The translations under genes were made by a program, and so were the position numbers. 64,000 bases of DNA from Mycobacteroides chelonae (GTDB lineage: Bacteria; Actinomycetota; Actinomycetes; Mycobacteriales; Mycobacteriaceae): the NCBI RefSeq assembly GCF_016767715.1, contig NZ_CP050145.1:1984001-2048000 (forward strand), given 5' to 3'. The notes under the pieces are model-generated. The model was given only the letters and a program-made list of their open reading frames with translations. It was not told the DNA's origin and did no database searches. The number at the start of each line of letters is the position of its first letter. Position 1 is the stretch's first letter. Below are positions 1 through 9,810 of the stretch, one piece after another.

Positions 1-1
1 C

Positions 2-76
2 GCCGGTGCGGTGTTTGTTCTCAGCGCGGTCGCCGGTCTGGTCTTCGAGTACCACGTGGGCCCGGAGAAGCACTAG
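2..76 (+). CDS. ctaF: Cytochrome c oxidase subunit IV, C-terminal end (partial)
   Basis: Only the last 24 codons are inside the window; the gene begins upstream. The visible residues are a hydrophobic stretch followed by FEYHVGPEKH and a TAG stop. From memory this is almost identical to the end of mycobacterial CtaF (Rv2199c), a small membrane subunit of the aa3-type cytochrome c oxidase in the bcc:aa3 supercomplex. The next gene downstream is mmpS3, as in M. tuberculosis, and the partner bcc genes lie 2 kb away on the other strand, which supports the call. Nothing can be said about the start. Confidence 0.85.
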   Translation, partial: AGAVFVLSAVAGLVFEYHVGPEKH

Positions 77-313
77 CTCATCGCGCGTTTCACCCCCTTC
101 TCGCCGCCGCGCTCGTACTTTGCGGCGGGACTCCCGTGACTGGTGTGACATCTCCGTGTGCACTGTCACGTTTTCGATAACAATCCGGTGGTCAGTTTGG
201 TTTTTACGGCCGTCGGGTTTCGTCGCCCCGGATTGCTTTGGCTATCGTTGCCATGGCCCCTCAGGCAGGTGGCCCGCCGGGGAGCGGGAAGTGACGAAAA
301 GGAACTTGTGTAG
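77..313. other. Intergenic region between ctaF and mmpS3
   Basis: This stretch holds no convincing gene. Two inverted repeats are visible. One has 7-nt arms, CCGCCGC at 104-110 and GCGGCGG at 122-128, and could end ctaF transcription, although no T-run follows. The other is GTGACA at 145-150 with TGTCAC at 164-169, a 13-nt spacer between 6-nt arms, which could be a regulator site for mmpS3. A purine-rich AAAAGGA lies about 11 nt before the mmpS3 ATG and is its likely ribosome-binding site. Confidence 0.5.
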
Positions 314-1186
314 ATGAGTGGGACGGACAACCCAGGGTCGGGGACTCCCGGGGAAGTTCCGGATCTGGACGGTCCGAACGCGGATGGCGCAGCTGCTGAC
401 TCTTCCGGACCGGATTCCGCCGCGTTTCATTCACAGGCGTATTCGGCGCCCGAATCCGAGCAATTCACCAGTCCGTACGTGCCGTACGACGAGTACGACA
501 CCCAGCTGGTCGACGGTGAGGAGCCGCCTCCGCCGCGGTGGCCCTGGGTCGTCGGGGTGGCGGCGATCATTGCCGCCATCACCTTGGTGGCATCCGTCGC
601 GTTGCTGGTGGCCGGACGATCGGACGAGACTACCGGTGCCGCCAAGAGCACCTCGGTCACGCCGACTCCGAGCACCACGCCGTGGAACGAGATCATCACC
701 ACCACGACGGAACCTCCGCCTCCACCACCTCCGCCGCCAACCACTGAACCGCCGCCACCTCCGCCTCCGCCGGTGGTGACCGAGACCGTGACGGTGGAAC
801 CTCCGGTTCCGGTGCCTCCGCCTCCGCCGCCGGTGACGACGCATGAGGCACCGCCGCCGGTGACGACCACCACGCCGCCGCCTCCTCCACCGCCGACGAC
901 TACGACCCCGGCTGGGCCCCGGCAGATCACGTACTCGGTGACGGGTTCGAAGGCCCCGCTGGATCGCATCTCGATCACGTGGACCGACGGCTCCGGGCGC
1001 ACCCGGGTAAACCCGAACGTCTACATCCCGTGGTCGATCACCGTCACCCCGATCTCGAACTCGGAGATCGGTTCGGTGTCGGCGAGCAGCTTCCTGCGCC
1101 TGAGCCAGCTCAATTGCACGATCACCACCAGCGACGGCCAGGTTCTGTCCGCCAACAACAACAATTCGGCGCAGGCAACCTGCTGA
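314..1186 (+). CDS. mmpS3: MmpS3 family membrane protein
   Basis: A 290-aa single-pass membrane protein of the mycobacterial MmpS family. The N-terminal 75 residues are acidic and cytoplasmic. A membrane segment runs from about residue 77 to 99 ([20 protein letters not shown]). Next comes a long linker (about 115-200) of proline runs mixed with Thr/Val, and then a C-terminal MmpS-type domain of about 90 residues with two cysteines. The proline-rich linker would cross the periplasm or cell wall. Most MmpS proteins pair with an MmpL transporter, but none is adjacent here, as is also the case for M. tuberculosis mmpS3 (Rv2198c). The gene overlaps the next one by one base (TGATG). The function of MmpS3 itself is poorly defined. 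Confidence 0.88.
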   Translation: MSGTDNPGSGTPGEVPDLDGPNADGAAADSSGPDSAAFHSQAYSAPESEQFTSPYVPYDEYDTQLVDGEEPPPPRWPWVVGVAAIIAAITLVASVALLVAGRSDETTGAAKSTSVTPTPSTTPWNEIITTTTEPPPPPPPPPTTEPPPPPPPPVVTETVTVEPPVPVPPPPPPVTTHEAPPPVTTTTPPPPPPPTTTTPAGPRQITYSVTGSKAPLDRISITWTDGSGRTRVNPNVYIPWSITVTPISNSEIGSVSASSFLRLSQLNCTITTSDGQVLSANNNNSAQATC

Positions 1187-1911
1187 TGCCAGCGGGTCGA
1201 TTGGCCAAGCCACTGGAGGCACTTGCCGGTCCGGTGCGTCGATCCTCTCCGGAGGCCGTCGACCGGATGCTCATTGGGCTGTGCGCCGTCATCTGGCTGG
1301 CATTCGTCGGGATGTTGGTCGGCGCCATCGTTGTGATGACCGGACTGGGGGAGGGCGCGCCGGGATCGGCTGGGCCGTCGCTGGGGATCTACATCGTCAT
1401 CGGGGTATCGCTGGCCGTCATCATCGGTGCCGTGCCGCTGCTACTGCGCGCCCGTAAGACGGCGGCTCAGCGCACGACGCGTGGCCCGTCAAAGGCCGTA
1501 CCTAAATCCAAGGGTGCCAATGCTTCCGGGGCCGGCAGTGTGCCGTCGGGCCCGCCTCCCGCGGAGGCCTCGACCGAGAAGCTCAAGACATTCGGCGGAC
1601 TGGCGGACCACACGAGCCATGTTCCGAAGGATTACACCGGGCCGGGGTCACCGGCCTATCGGGCGGCCGCCGAGGCGGCATCGAAATCAGTGGTGGTCGA
1701 TCGGCTGTGGCTGCGCGCCACCGTAGGGATCGCCGGTGCGATCGGTCTGGCGCTGCTGGCGGTGGTCACCGGCGCCTATCTGCTGGCAGTGGACAGCGAC
1801 ACCGCGGCCATCGTCGCGTTCGTGTTCGGCGGGGTGATCACCTGCGCGATGGGTGCGATTCCGTGGGTGACCCTCAAGAAGCTGCGTGAGCTCGGTGCGC
1901 CAGGGTCTTAA
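1186..1911 (+). CDS. Conserved membrane protein (Rv2197c family)
   Basis: A 241-aa integral membrane protein. The ATG at 1186 overlaps the mmpS3 stop (TGATG) and is preferred over in-frame codons further upstream, which would lie inside mmpS3. Four hydrophobic segments are visible as two hairpins, near residues 27-52 and 62-82, then 168-192 and 196-215. A basic, Ala/Pro/Ser-rich cytoplasmic loop separates them. There are no catalytic motifs. Its position next to mmpS3 and ctaF matches Rv2197c. The stop codon overlaps the stop of the convergent flavin-type oxidoreductase by three bases. Function unknown. Confidence 0.8.
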   Translation: MPAGRLAKPLEALAGPVRRSSPEAVDRMLIGLCAVIWLAFVGMLVGAIVVMTGLGEGAPGSAGPSLGIYIVIGVSLAVIIGAVPLLLRARKTAAQRTTRGPSKAVPKSKGANASGAGSVPSGPPPAEASTEKLKTFGGLADHTSHVPKDYTGPGSPAYRAAAEAASKSVVVDRLWLRATVGIAGAIGLALLAVVTGAYLLAVDSDTAAIVAFVFGGVITCAMGAIPWVTLKKLRELGAPGS

Positions 1912-2345
1912 TCTGCGATCCCTGCGCGGGCAACGACTTTCGTGATGGTGGCGCGCACCAGCGATTCCTCCGGAACCGCGTTGCGACGGCCGAAATCCTC
2001 GGCCAGCTCGGCTCCCATGTAGCGTCCGCCGATCCTGGTCGCCCATTCGCGCATCTCATCGAGATCACTGGTCAGTCGCGCTTCGGCTGTGAACTGGACG
2101 TAGGAGTAGGGCGGGCGCTGGTCGTCGACGGCCAGCGAGATGCGCGGATCCCGTCGAATGGCCTTGCCTTTCAATGTTTCCGTGCCCGTCGTGAAGATCA
2201 GCTCATCGCCGCCGGATCCCTCATGGAGCAGAAACCAGACCGGTGTCACGATGGGCGCACCGTTGGCCCGCACCAGCCCCAGCATCCCGGTGCGGGTGCC
2301 CTCGGTGGCGAAGGCCCACCATTGCTCGCGAGTCATCTCGTGCAT
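1908..2345 (-). CDS. PPOX-class F420-/flavin-dependent oxidoreductase
   Basis: A 145-aa split beta-barrel protein of the pyridoxamine-phosphate-oxidase-like superfamily, many mycobacterial members of which use coenzyme F420. Visible family features are the N-terminal helix (MTREQWWAFATEG), a strand with APIVTPVWFLL, a basic TLKGKAIRRDPR segment likely to contact cofactor phosphate, and VQFTAEARL. The start MHEMTREQW at 2345 is chosen by family length; a longer reading frame would run into the qcrB terminator hairpin. It lies downstream of qcrB on the same strand but beyond that terminator, so it probably has its own promoter. Substrate unknown. Confidence 0.75.
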   Translation of the reverse strand: MHEMTREQWWAFATEGTRTGMLGLVRANGAPIVTPVWFLLHEGSGGDELIFTTGTETLKGKAIRRDPRISLAVDDQRPPYSYVQFTAEARLTSDLDEMREWATRIGGRYMGAELAEDFGRRNAVPEESLVRATITKVVARAGIAD

Positions 2346-2360
2346 ACGGCTAGGGTAAAG

Positions 2361-2402
2361 CAGTGGGGCCCCGCACACTTTTTCGTGTGCGGGGCCCCAC
2401 TG
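2361..2402 (-). terminator. Strong hairpin terminator after qcrB
   Basis: A perfect inverted repeat with 18-bp arms (CAGTGGGGCCCCGCACAC at 2361-2378 and its exact complement at 2385-2402) around a 6-nt loop. It begins 12 bases past the qcrB stop in the direction of transcription. The loop rather than the tail carries the T/A run, so it is a GC-rich mycobacterial type of terminator rather than a classical U-tract one. It should isolate the qcrCAB operon from the downstream oxidoreductase gene. Confidence 0.85.
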
Positions 2403-2414
2403 TCGAACTGACTT

Positions 2415-4067
2415 CTAGTGGCCGTGACCGTTTGTTGCCGGCTCGCCGTCCTGGTACTCCTTCAGAGCGAGCAGCGACTTGTGGTGCGCCTCGTGTTCGG
2501 CTTGCACCAGTGCGGCTTGTTCGTCGGCGGGGTCGGCGAACAGGAACGAGCCGGTGCCGGGTGCGCCGGCCGATCCGAGCTTGTTCATGCGCTGTGGCAC
2601 TGCGGCGCCCTGGTATTCCAGCGGGATGGCGTGGCCGTGCTCGTCGACACCGGCCAGCGGCTGGTGCAGCTCGATGTATTCACCGTGCGGCAGTCGCTTG
2701 ATGATGCCGGTCTCGATGCCGTGTTCGAGTACTGCGCGGTCACTGCGTTGCAGGCCGATGGCCCAGCGGTAAGCCAGGTAGTACACGACGATTGGCAAGA
2801 TGACCATGCCGATACGGCCGATCCACGTCGTCGCGTTCAGCGAGATATGGAACTTCAACGCGATGATGTCGTTCATCGCGGCCAGCGTCAGGATCATGTA
2901 GAACGAGATCGCCGCCGCGCCGATGGCGGTGCGGACCGGAGCGTCACGCGGACGCTGCAGCAGGTTGTGATGCGCATCGTCGCCGGTCAGCTTCTTCTCG
3001 ATGAATGGGTACATGGTCAGCAGACCGAACACCACACCCATGATGATCGCGACCGCGAACACCGCGGGCACGGTGTGCCCGAAGATGTACAGCTCCCATG
3101 CGGGCCACAGACGGGCCAGGCCCTCTGTCCATTGCATGTAGAAGTCGGGCTGGCTGCCCGCCGAGACCTGCGAGGGCTTGTAGGGGCCCAGCAACCAGAT
3201 GGGGTTGATCTGCAGCAGGCCACTCATCAGCGCCAGGATGGCGGTGGTGAAGGCGAAGAACGCTCCACCCTTGAGTGCGAACACCGGCAGGATGCGCACG
3301 CCGACGACATTGGTTTCCTTGGCGCCCGGTCCGGGGAACTGCGTGTGCTTCTGGTACCACACCAGCGCCAGGTGAACGGCGATGAGCGCCAGGATGATCG
3401 CGGGGATCAACAGGATGTGCAGCGCGTACATGCGCGGGATCCAGATGTTGCCGGGGAAGTCGCCGCCGAACAGCGCCCAGTGCATCCAGGTGCCGACGAC
3501 CGGGATGCCCAAGGTGATCGAGGACATCGCGGCGCGCAGACCGATACCGGAGAGCAGGTCGTCGGGCAGCGAGTAGCCGAAGTAGCCCTCGAACATCGCC
3601 AGAATCAGCAGCAGCGAGCCGATGACCCAGTTGGCCTCGCGGGGGCGGCGGAATGCGCCCGTGAAGAAGATGCGGGCCAGGTGCACCATGATCGAGGCCG
3701 CGAACATCAGCGCCGCCCAGTGGTGGATCTGTCGCACGAAGAGGCCGCCGCGCACCTCGAAGCTGATGTTCAGCGCGGTCTCGTACGCCTTGGACATCTG
3801 CACACCGCGCAGCGGCTGGTAGACGCCGTTGTAGGTGACCTCGGCCATCGACGGGTCGAAGAACAGGGTCAGGTACACACCCGAGAGCAGCAGGATGATG
3901 AAGCTGTACAGCGCGATCTCACCGAGCATGAACGACCAGTGCGTGGGGAAGACCTTGTTGATCTGCCGCTTCATTCCGGCGGCGAGGTGATACCGAGAGT
4001 CCATCGCCTCGCCCTGGGCGGCGGCGATCTTGCCTAGACGTGACGGCTTTTGGGCTGTGTCACTCAT
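2415..4067 (-). CDS. qcrB: Cytochrome bcc reductase, cytochrome b subunit
   Basis: A 550-aa cytochrome b of the menaquinol:cytochrome c reductase in the cytoplasmic membrane. It oxidises menaquinol and carries hemes bL and bH. Heme-ligand regions are visible in [15 protein letters not shown] (about 115-129) and [19 protein letters not shown] (about 214-232). The quinol-site loop follows, with [13 protein letters not shown] and [10 protein letters not shown] (313-322). The long hydrophilic C-terminal tail is typical of actinobacteria. The start ATG overlaps the qcrA stop (ATGA), so translation is coupled. It is last in the ctaE-qcrC-qcrA-qcrB operon, followed by a strong terminator. It is the target of telacebec (Q203) in M. 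tuberculosis. Confidence 0.97.
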   Translation of the reverse strand: MSDTAQKPSRLGKIAAAQGEAMDSRYHLAAGMKRQINKVFPTHWSFMLGEIALYSFIILLLSGVYLTLFFDPSMAEVTYNGVYQPLRGVQMSKAYETALNISFEVRGGLFVRQIHHWAALMFAASIMVHLARIFFTGAFRRPREANWVIGSLLLILAMFEGYFGYSLPDDLLSGIGLRAAMSSITLGIPVVGTWMHWALFGGDFPGNIWIPRMYALHILLIPAIILALIAVHLALVWYQKHTQFPGPGAKETNVVGVRILPVFALKGGAFFAFTTAILALMSGLLQINPIWLLGPYKPSQVSAGSQPDFYMQWTEGLARLWPAWELYIFGHTVPAVFAVAIIMGVVFGLLTMYPFIEKKLTGDDAHHNLLQRPRDAPVRTAIGAAAISFYMILTLAAMNDIIALKFHISLNATTWIGRIGMVILPIVVYYLAYRWAIGLQRSDRAVLEHGIETGIIKRLPHGEYIELHQPLAGVDEHGHAIPLEYQGAAVPQRMNKLGSAGAPGTGSFLFADPADEQAALVQAEHEAHHKSLLALKEYQDGEPATNGHGH

Positions 4068-5233
4068 GATTTGCGCTCCCAGAATGCGGGTCCGACGGGT
4101 TCAACGAAGTCGCCATTGGCGACGAGGTATCCGTCCTTGTCGACGGTGATGGGCAGCTGTGCCAGCGCACGGGCGGCCGGCCCGAAGATGGGCTTGGCGA
4201 AGTGCAGTGCGTCGAACTGCGACTGGTGGCACGGGCACAGGATGCGGTAGGTCTGCTGCTCGAAAAGTGATGTGGGGCAACCCAGGTGCGAGCAGATCTT
4301 GGTGTACGCGAACAGGTCGCCGTAGTTGAAGCTTTCCTGTCCCTTGCGCTTGATCACCTTGCCCATGTCGCTGGGCCGCACCCGGATGATCATCACCGGG
4401 TTACGCACGCCCATGGCGATATGCGACAGCTTCTCGTGCGATTCGACGGTGGTGCCGTCGCCATCGGACTCGCGCCACGGGAACACGGTCTCCATGCCAC
4501 CGGCGTCGATGTCCTCGGGCCGGATCTTCAGCAGGATTTGGGAGCTGCTGCCCACGGCCCGGCCGAGGTAGATGGTTTCACCCTTGTACCGCGGGGTCCA
4601 GCCGCTGGTGAGCAGCACCGGCTGCTTGCCGTTGGCGGTCGGGACCACGGGGGCCCAGGGGTTCTTGATCAAGCCACCGATGAAGGCGACCGCGGTGCCG
4701 GCCCCCATGGCGCCGACGCCGAACCCGAGGGCCCGGATCACCATCTTGCGGCGGGGGAGTGTCGAGGTCTCCAGGGTGTCCTGCAGCTGCGCGACGATGG
4801 TCTTGCGGTCCACCTCGGACGAGCCCGGGCCGTCGTGGCGGTCCTGGATCGAGATCTCCTGGGGGACAAACTTCTTGGTGTAGAGCACCGCGCCGATACC
4901 CAGTGAGAGCACCGACAGGCCCAGGGTCAGGCCGTACAGCGGCGTCGCCAGGTTGTACATGGCGTTGCCCGGATCCCCGAACGGCTTGTACTCCCAAGGC
5001 CAGAACAGGAACACCCCGAGCAGGGCCAGACCGAACACACCACCGAGCGCGAACCACAGGGCGACTAGACGCTCGGCGCGCTTCTCGGCCTTGGTGCCCT
5101 CGACGGGCCAACGTGGTTCGCGGTAGACGATCTCGACACCGTCGAGGTTGGTGCCCAGCTTGACCAGCTCATCGCGGCTCATGGCCGCGAGCTGCTCGTC
5201 GGAGGGAATCTCTACTTTGGGATCGCCACTCAC
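4064..5233 (-). CDS. qcrA: Cytochrome bcc reductase, Rieske iron-sulfur subunit
   Basis: A 389-aa Rieske subunit of the bcc complex that passes electrons from menaquinol to cytochrome cc. Three N-terminal membrane segments, typical of actinobacteria, are visible near residues 65-85, 95-120 and 165-190. The C-terminal Rieske fold has the two [2Fe-2S] ligand boxes CSHLGC and CPCHQSQF. The GTG at 5233 is chosen because it forms a GTGA overlap with the qcrC stop and gives the expected N-terminus ([14 protein letters not shown]). The 3' end overlaps qcrB (ATGA). All residues needed for cluster binding are present. Confidence 0.95.
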   Translation of the reverse strand: MSGDPKVEIPSDEQLAAMSRDELVKLGTNLDGVEIVYREPRWPVEGTKAEKRAERLVALWFALGGVFGLALLGVFLFWPWEYKPFGDPGNAMYNLATPLYGLTLGLSVLSLGIGAVLYTKKFVPQEISIQDRHDGPGSSEVDRKTIVAQLQDTLETSTLPRRKMVIRALGFGVGAMGAGTAVAFIGGLIKNPWAPVVPTANGKQPVLLTSGWTPRYKGETIYLGRAVGSSSQILLKIRPEDIDAGGMETVFPWRESDGDGTTVESHEKLSHIAMGVRNPVMIIRVRPSDMGKVIKRKGQESFNYGDLFAYTKICSHLGCPTSLFEQQTYRILCPCHQSQFDALHFAKPIFGPAARALAQLPITVDKDGYLVANGDFVEPVGPAFWERKS

Positions 5234-6102
5234 GCGCGCGCTCCAATCCACAGTGCCGCGGCAATGGCGGCGACGATGCCGATGATCCAAATGGCCATGC
5301 CCTCAGAAGCCGGCCCGAAGCCGCCCAGGCCGTAACCACCCGGGTCGGGGGTCTCGCTCGACGCCTTGACGTAGGCGACGATGTCCCGCTTCTCCTCGGG
5401 GGTCAGCTGACGGTCGGAGAACTTGGGCATGTTCTGTGGGCCGGTCAGCATGGCGGTGTAGATCTGCTGCTCATTGGCCGGGTCGAGCTCGGGGGCGAAC
5501 TTGCCCGACGAGAGGGCGCCGCCGCGTCCGGTGAAGTTGTGGCAGGACGCGCAGTTCAACCGGAACAGATCGCCACCTCGAGCGATGTTGTTGCCGCGCA
5601 GCGACTCCTGAGCAATCGCGCCGTCGCCGTCGCGGATGACCTGGGGTCCGCCGCCATTGGCCTGGATGTAGGCACCGAGGGCGTCGGTCTGCTCCTCGTC
5701 GAAGATCGGGTCCTTGCGCTGGGCCTGGGCCTCGTTGCGCATCGCCGGCATACGGCCGGTGGACACCTGGAAGTAGACGGCCGCGTCACCCACGCCGATG
5801 AGGCTGGGGCCGCGGTCGGGCACACCCTGCAGGTTGGCGCCGTGACAGGTGATGCACGAGGTTTCGTACAGCTGCTTACCGGTGCGCAGCAGCGCCGACT
5901 TGTCTTCGTCGGCCACCGCGACCTGCGGGGTGGGCGTGAAGGTAGAGGCCAAGCCACCGGCAACCACCAGCGCGATCAGCAGCAGCAAACCTGCTGAGAT
6001 GCGACGGCGGAACTTGCGGCGCGCGCGATTCTTGGCGGCTGTGTTGTTTACGGGCTCCACGCTCAACTGTGGGGCTCCCTTCACCGGGTTGGGCTTCGTC
6101 AT
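5230..6102 (-). CDS. qcrC: Cytochrome bcc reductase, diheme cytochrome c subunit
   Basis: A 290-aa membrane-anchored cytochrome cc that receives electrons from the Rieske centre and hands them directly to the aa3 oxidase. It has an N-terminal membrane anchor, then two heme-binding CxxCH motifs (CITCH and CASCH) in tandem cytochrome c domains, and a C-terminal membrane helix ([20 protein letters not shown]). The ATG at 6102 (MTKPNPVKG) starts 7 bases after the ctaE stop and matches the family start. An ATG six codons upstream would overlap the ctaE stop and is less likely. The 3' end overlaps qcrA by 4 bases. Confidence 0.94.
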   Translation of the reverse strand: MTKPNPVKGAPQLSVEPVNNTAAKNRARRKFRRRISAGLLLLIALVVAGGLASTFTPTPQVAVADEDKSALLRTGKQLYETSCITCHGANLQGVPDRGPSLIGVGDAAVYFQVSTGRMPAMRNEAQAQRKDPIFDEEQTDALGAYIQANGGGPQVIRDGDGAIAQESLRGNNIARGGDLFRLNCASCHNFTGRGGALSSGKFAPELDPANEQQIYTAMLTGPQNMPKFSDRQLTPEEKRDIVAYVKASSETPDPGGYGLGGFGPASEGMAIWIIGIVAAIAAALWIGARA

Positions 6103-6109
6103 GGGGCTG

Positions 6110-6730
6110 TCAGCGGACAAAGTAGATGGTGGCGAACAATGCGACCCACACGATGTCGACGAAGTGCCAGTAGTAGGACACGACGATCGCGGAGGTGGCC
6201 TGGGCCGGAGTGAACTTGCTCATCCGGGTGCGAATCAGGAGGTAGACGAATGCGACCAGACCGCCGATGACGTGCAGACCGTGGAAGCCGGTGGCCAGGT
6301 AGAAGGTTGAGCCATAGGCGCTGCTGGCGATGGTGGTGCCCTCGTGCACGAGGTTCATGTACTCGTAGCCCTGTCCGAGGACGAAGAAGGTGCCCATGAT
6401 GAGAGTGATGACGTACCAGCGGCGCAGCCCGAAAACATCGCCGCGCTCTGCAGCGAACACACCCATCTGACAGGTGAAGGATGAGGCGACCAGCACGGCG
6501 GTCACGGGGATGGCAAGACCCAAGTTCAGCTCGGTGGGCTCCGGCGGCCAGTTGCCACCGGACTGCGCCCGGGCGGTGAAGTAGAACGCAAAGAGTCCAG
6601 CAAAGAACATCAACTCACTGGAAAGCCACACAATGGTGCCAACACTCACCATATTGGGCCGGTTCAGTGAATGAACCCGCTGGGTAATGGCGGTTCCCGC
6701 CGGCGATCCTGGGGCTGCTGCGGTCGTCAC
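6110..6730 (-). CDS. ctaE: Cytochrome c oxidase subunit III
   Basis: A 206-aa subunit III of the aa3-type terminal oxidase in the cytoplasmic membrane. It has five hydrophobic segments and the family signatures [29 protein letters not shown] and [12 protein letters not shown], ending [20 protein letters not shown]. The start is the GTG at 6730 (VTTAAAPGS), because the reading frame further upstream has no similarity to the family. It is the first gene of the ctaE-qcrC-qcrA-qcrB operon, so oxidase and bcc subunits are made together. A 190-bp divergent region separates it from trpD and must hold both promoters. Confidence 0.95.
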   Translation of the reverse strand: MTTAAAPGSPAGTAITQRVHSLNRPNMVSVGTIVWLSSELMFFAGLFAFYFTARAQSGGNWPPEPTELNLGLAIPVTAVLVASSFTCQMGVFAAERGDVFGLRRWYVITLIMGTFFVLGQGYEYMNLVHEGTTIASSAYGSTFYLATGFHGLHVIGGLVAFVYLLIRTRMSKFTPAQATSAIVVSYYWHFVDIVWVALFATIYFVR

Positions 6731-6920
6731 GTCGTAAGTATGACGCTTTGTAGTTGTCGAGAGCCACCCGGGTCCGACATTGATTTGTGACCGACTCCCG
6801 ACAACGGGTGTGGCCTCTGATGAGAGTGGTGCCGGTGACCTGCGTCCGGCGTGTCGCGGCCCGCCTGGGAGGCATTTAGTCCTTTGTTGTCCGGATTGTC
6901 TCCATGGGACCATTTGCGGC

Positions 6921-7991
6921 GTGCTGGAACATTCCTGGCCCCAGGTACTGGGCGAGCTGACCAACCGTCGCGACCTGTCCGCGGGTCAAGCGGCCTGGGC
7001 CATGGACCAGATCATGACCGGCGCGGCCACCCCCGCTCAGATCGCGGCCTTCGGGGTGTCGATGCGGATGAAGCGCCCAACCTCCGATGAGGTCGGTGAG
7101 CTGGCCGACACCATGCTGTCGCACGCAATCGAATTTCCGTCGGACGGACCGGACGGCCAGATCGGCGCGAACGCCGTGGACATCGTCGGCACCGGGGGTG
7201 ACGGCGCGAACACGGTGAACCTGTCCACCATGGCGTCCATTGTGGTGGCGGCGTGCGGAGTGCCGGTGGTCAAGCACGGCAACCGCGCCGCGTCCTCACT
7301 GGCCGGTGGCGCCGACACGCTGGAGACGCTGGGCGTACGTATCGATCTGGGGCCCGAAGCGGTGATGCGCAGCGTTGCCGAGGTGGGGATCGGCTTCTGC
7401 TTCGCGCCACATTTTCATCCGTCCTACAGGTATGCCTCCGTGGTGCGTCGCGAGATCGGTGTCCCCACGGTGTTCAATTTGCTTGGCCCGCTGACGAACC
7501 CGGCCCGTCCGCGGGCGGGCCTGATCGGCTGCGCGTTCGCCGATCTGGCGGAGGTGACGGCGGGTGTCTTCGCCGGACGTGGATCCAGCGTGCTGGTGGT
7601 GCATGGTGACGACGGGCTCGACGAGCTGACTACCACCACGACCAGCACCATCTGGCGGGTTCAGGCGGGCACGGTTGACACGCTGCGGTTCGATCCGGCG
7701 GCATTCGGTTTCGCGCGCGCCCGGCTGCAGGAGCTGGTCGGCGGTGATCCGGAGTTCAATGCCGCCGAAGTCCGGGCGGTCCTGGCCGGTGCAACGGGGG
7801 CGGTACGCGACGCGGTGGTGCTCAACGCCGCGGGCGCCATGGTTGCCCACGCCGGGCTGGCCAGCGACGCCCAATGGGTGCCTGCCTGGGAGGACGCGCT
7901 GACCCGGGTGTCCACCGCGATCGACTCCGGCGCGGCGGCCGCGCTGCTGGACAAGTGGATCGTCGTCAGCCAACGGCTCGGGGCGCAGTAG
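6921..7991 (+). CDS. trpD: Anthranilate phosphoribosyltransferase
   Basis: A 356-aa enzyme of tryptophan synthesis that joins anthranilate to PRPP. Visible are the PRPP-binding [14 protein letters not shown] loop, [10 protein letters not shown], the [29 protein letters not shown] block and [11 protein letters not shown]. The GTG at 6921 ([19 protein letters not shown]) is the most likely start; a longer frame reaches back to 6780, but its extra residues look non-coding and overlap the ctaE promoter region. It stands alone rather than in a trp operon, as in M. tuberculosis (Rv2192c). The 3' end overlaps the convergent exonuclease gene by 26 bases. Confidence 0.92.
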   Translation: MLEHSWPQVLGELTNRRDLSAGQAAWAMDQIMTGAATPAQIAAFGVSMRMKRPTSDEVGELADTMLSHAIEFPSDGPDGQIGANAVDIVGTGGDGANTVNLSTMASIVVAACGVPVVKHGNRAASSLAGGADTLETLGVRIDLGPEAVMRSVAEVGIGFCFAPHFHPSYRYASVVRREIGVPTVFNLLGPLTNPARPRAGLIGCAFADLAEVTAGVFAGRGSSVLVVHGDDGLDELTTTTTSTIWRVQAGTVDTLRFDPAAFGFARARLQELVGGDPEFNAAEVRAVLAGATGAVRDAVVLNAAGAMVAHAGLASDAQWVPAWEDALTRVSTAIDSGAAAALLDKWIVVSQRLGAQ

Positions 7992-9774
7992 AGAGTCCGG
8001 GCCTGATCAGCTCGGCCATGCCCCAGTCGTCGCGGAGGACGGCGCTGGCCATGCGCGCGCTGCGTGCGGTCGTGGCCCAATCTCGCAGGGACCCTGAACA
8101 TCCCGTGGGCTCGGCATAACCGCCGGTCGAGGACACGATGCGTACCCCGGGCTCGGCCAGCCAACGGGTGATCAGTCCGGTCTCCTCGGGCGCGGCCCCG
8201 CCGAACGGTTCGGCAGACGGCAGCACCACCTGGGCCGACGCGGATGCGGCCGCTACCACCGGCATCGGGGGGACACTGCGGCGCGCGACTGCGGCACCGG
8301 CCAGCTGACCATGTCGCATCACCGCGATCTGCCATCCGCCGTCACCGTCGGGACGCGCGGCGATCAGCTCCTCGATGCGCGCGAGGGCCTGCAGGCGGTG
8401 CTGACGGGCCAGCGCCTCGATGAGGGCGGCCGTCGCGTCACGTTGCCGCGCAGCGCTTTCATAGCGGCGCAGCGCACCGAGCTCGGCAACTCGGTCACAC
8501 ATGACGTGCAGCGGTTGTCCCTCGATGCCGTTGAGGACCGCCTGCGCGGTCATGAGGGCGTCCCCATATTCGGCGGCGTCCACGCCAGCGGGGGCCGGGC
8601 ACGGGGAGGCGGTGTCGTGCGGGTAGGACTGGCCGTTGCAGGCGGGACCGTGTCGCCCCGTGGCCCCGATACGCGCGGCGCACGTACGCACGCCGGTGAA
8701 CCGGGCCAGCGCCAGGGCGGCGGCCGTGGCGTCACCCCGGGCACGAAACGGGCCCAGCATCCGGCGCCCGTTCGTGGTCCGGACCACGGCGAAACGGGGG
8801 AATGGTTCCTCGGTGAGCACCACCCACCACCAGCGATGCGGGAATCGCGACTTCCTGTTGTACGGCGGTGCGTGGGCACCCAGCAGTCGCAGCTCGCGAA
8901 CCGCGGCCTCCAGCGGGTGCGCACACGTCACGTGGTCCACCGAGGTGGCGATGGTGACCATCTCGCGCATCCGGCCACGCGGGTCCGCGCCGGTGAAGTA
9001 CTGCTGCACCCGTCGGCGCAGGTTGACCGCGGTGCCCACGTACAGCACCTCGCCGGACGGCCCGCGAAACAGGTAAACGCCTGGGGCGTAAGGCATTCCA
9101 TCGGCAAGTGAACGTTTGCCCCGCAAGGCGTTGGGCACTTGGGTGCGGTACCGGTGCAGCTCTGCCATGGTGTCGACGCCCTGGTTGCCCACCCGGCCGA
9201 TCAAGGCATGCAGCACGTCGACGGTGGCCCGGGCGTCATCCAGGGCCCGGTGATTGGGAGTGGTCGATGCGCCGAGTAGCTGAGCCAGCGCGCCCAGGCT
9301 GACCCGTGGTGCCTCGTCGCGGGTCAGCACCCGGCGGGCCAGCCGGACCGTGCACAGCACCGTGGGCTGCGGCCAGTCGATCCCACACTGCCGCGCCGCT
9401 GCCTTGAGGAAACCGATATCGAAACCGGCGTTATGTGCGACAAGTACTGCTCCGCGTGCGAATTCGAGAAACGTCGGCAGCACCTGTTCGATGGGCGGAG
9501 CGTCCACCAGCATGGCCGAGGTGATGCCGGTCAGGCGGACGATCTGTGGCGGCAGCGATCGCTTCGGGTCGACCAAGGTGGCCAGTTCTCCGAGCACCTC
9601 GCCGCCGCGCACCTTGACCGCGCCGATCTCGGTGATCGCGTCGTTTTCCGCGCTTCCGCCGGTCGTCTCCAGGTCCACCACCACAAAGGTGGTGTCACGC
9701 AGTGCTTGTACCGACGGGGCTTGCGCCGACGACCCCGGTGAGGAGTGCACCTCATCGAAGGTCAGCTGCGTCAT
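7966..9774 (-). CDS. DEDD exonuclease fused to a GIY-YIG (UvrC-like) domain
   Basis: A 602-aa two-domain nuclease (Rv2191 family). Residues about 28-195 form a DnaQ/Pol III epsilon-like 3'-5' exonuclease with Exo I VDLETTG, Exo [13 protein letters not shown] and Exo [14 protein letters not shown]. Residues about 225-305 form a GIY-YIG nuclease module ([21 protein letters not shown], then YFTGADPR) like the UvrC N-terminus. The rest resembles no domain I can name with confidence. The combination suggests DNA repair or processing, but no exact role is known to me. It is convergent with trpD, overlapping by 26 bases, and starts 36 bases from the methyltransferase stop. Confidence 0.85.
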   Translation of the reverse strand: MTQLTFDEVHSSPGSSAQAPSVQALRDTTFVVVDLETTGGSAENDAITEIGAVKVRGGEVLGELATLVDPKRSLPPQIVRLTGITSAMLVDAPPIEQVLPTFLEFARGAVLVAHNAGFDIGFLKAAARQCGIDWPQPTVLCTVRLARRVLTRDEAPRVSLGALAQLLGASTTPNHRALDDARATVDVLHALIGRVGNQGVDTMAELHRYRTQVPNALRGKRSLADGMPYAPGVYLFRGPSGEVLYVGTAVNLRRRVQQYFTGADPRGRMREMVTIATSVDHVTCAHPLEAAVRELRLLGAHAPPYNRKSRFPHRWWWVVLTEEPFPRFAVVRTTNGRRMLGPFRARGDATAAALALARFTGVRTCAARIGATGRHGPACNGQSYPHDTASPCPAPAGVDAAEYGDALMTAQAVLNGIEGQPLHVMCDRVAELGALRRYESAARQRDATAALIEALARQHRLQALARIEELIAARPDGDGGWQIAVMRHGQLAGAAVARRSVPPMPVVAAASASAQVVLPSAEPFGGAAPEETGLITRWLAEPGVRIVSSTGGYAEPTGCSGSLRDWATTARSARMASAVLRDDWGMAELIRPGLSTAPRAVG

Positions 9775-9810
9775 GACCTGACCGTATGACCCGGGACCGA
9801 CATACCGGGG

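Noticed and set aside
427..1002. Glycine-run frame and CCGCCTCC-like repeats opposite mmpS3
   Set aside because: The repeats are the coding trace of the proline-rich linker of MmpS3 and are not a CRISPR array or a separate gene.
2418..4037. A 539-codon open frame on the plus strand opposite qcrB
   Set aside because: It is fully antisense to a certain gene and rich in Arg, Asp, Gln and His, the pattern produced by GC-rich codon bias; it has no start signal or family motif.
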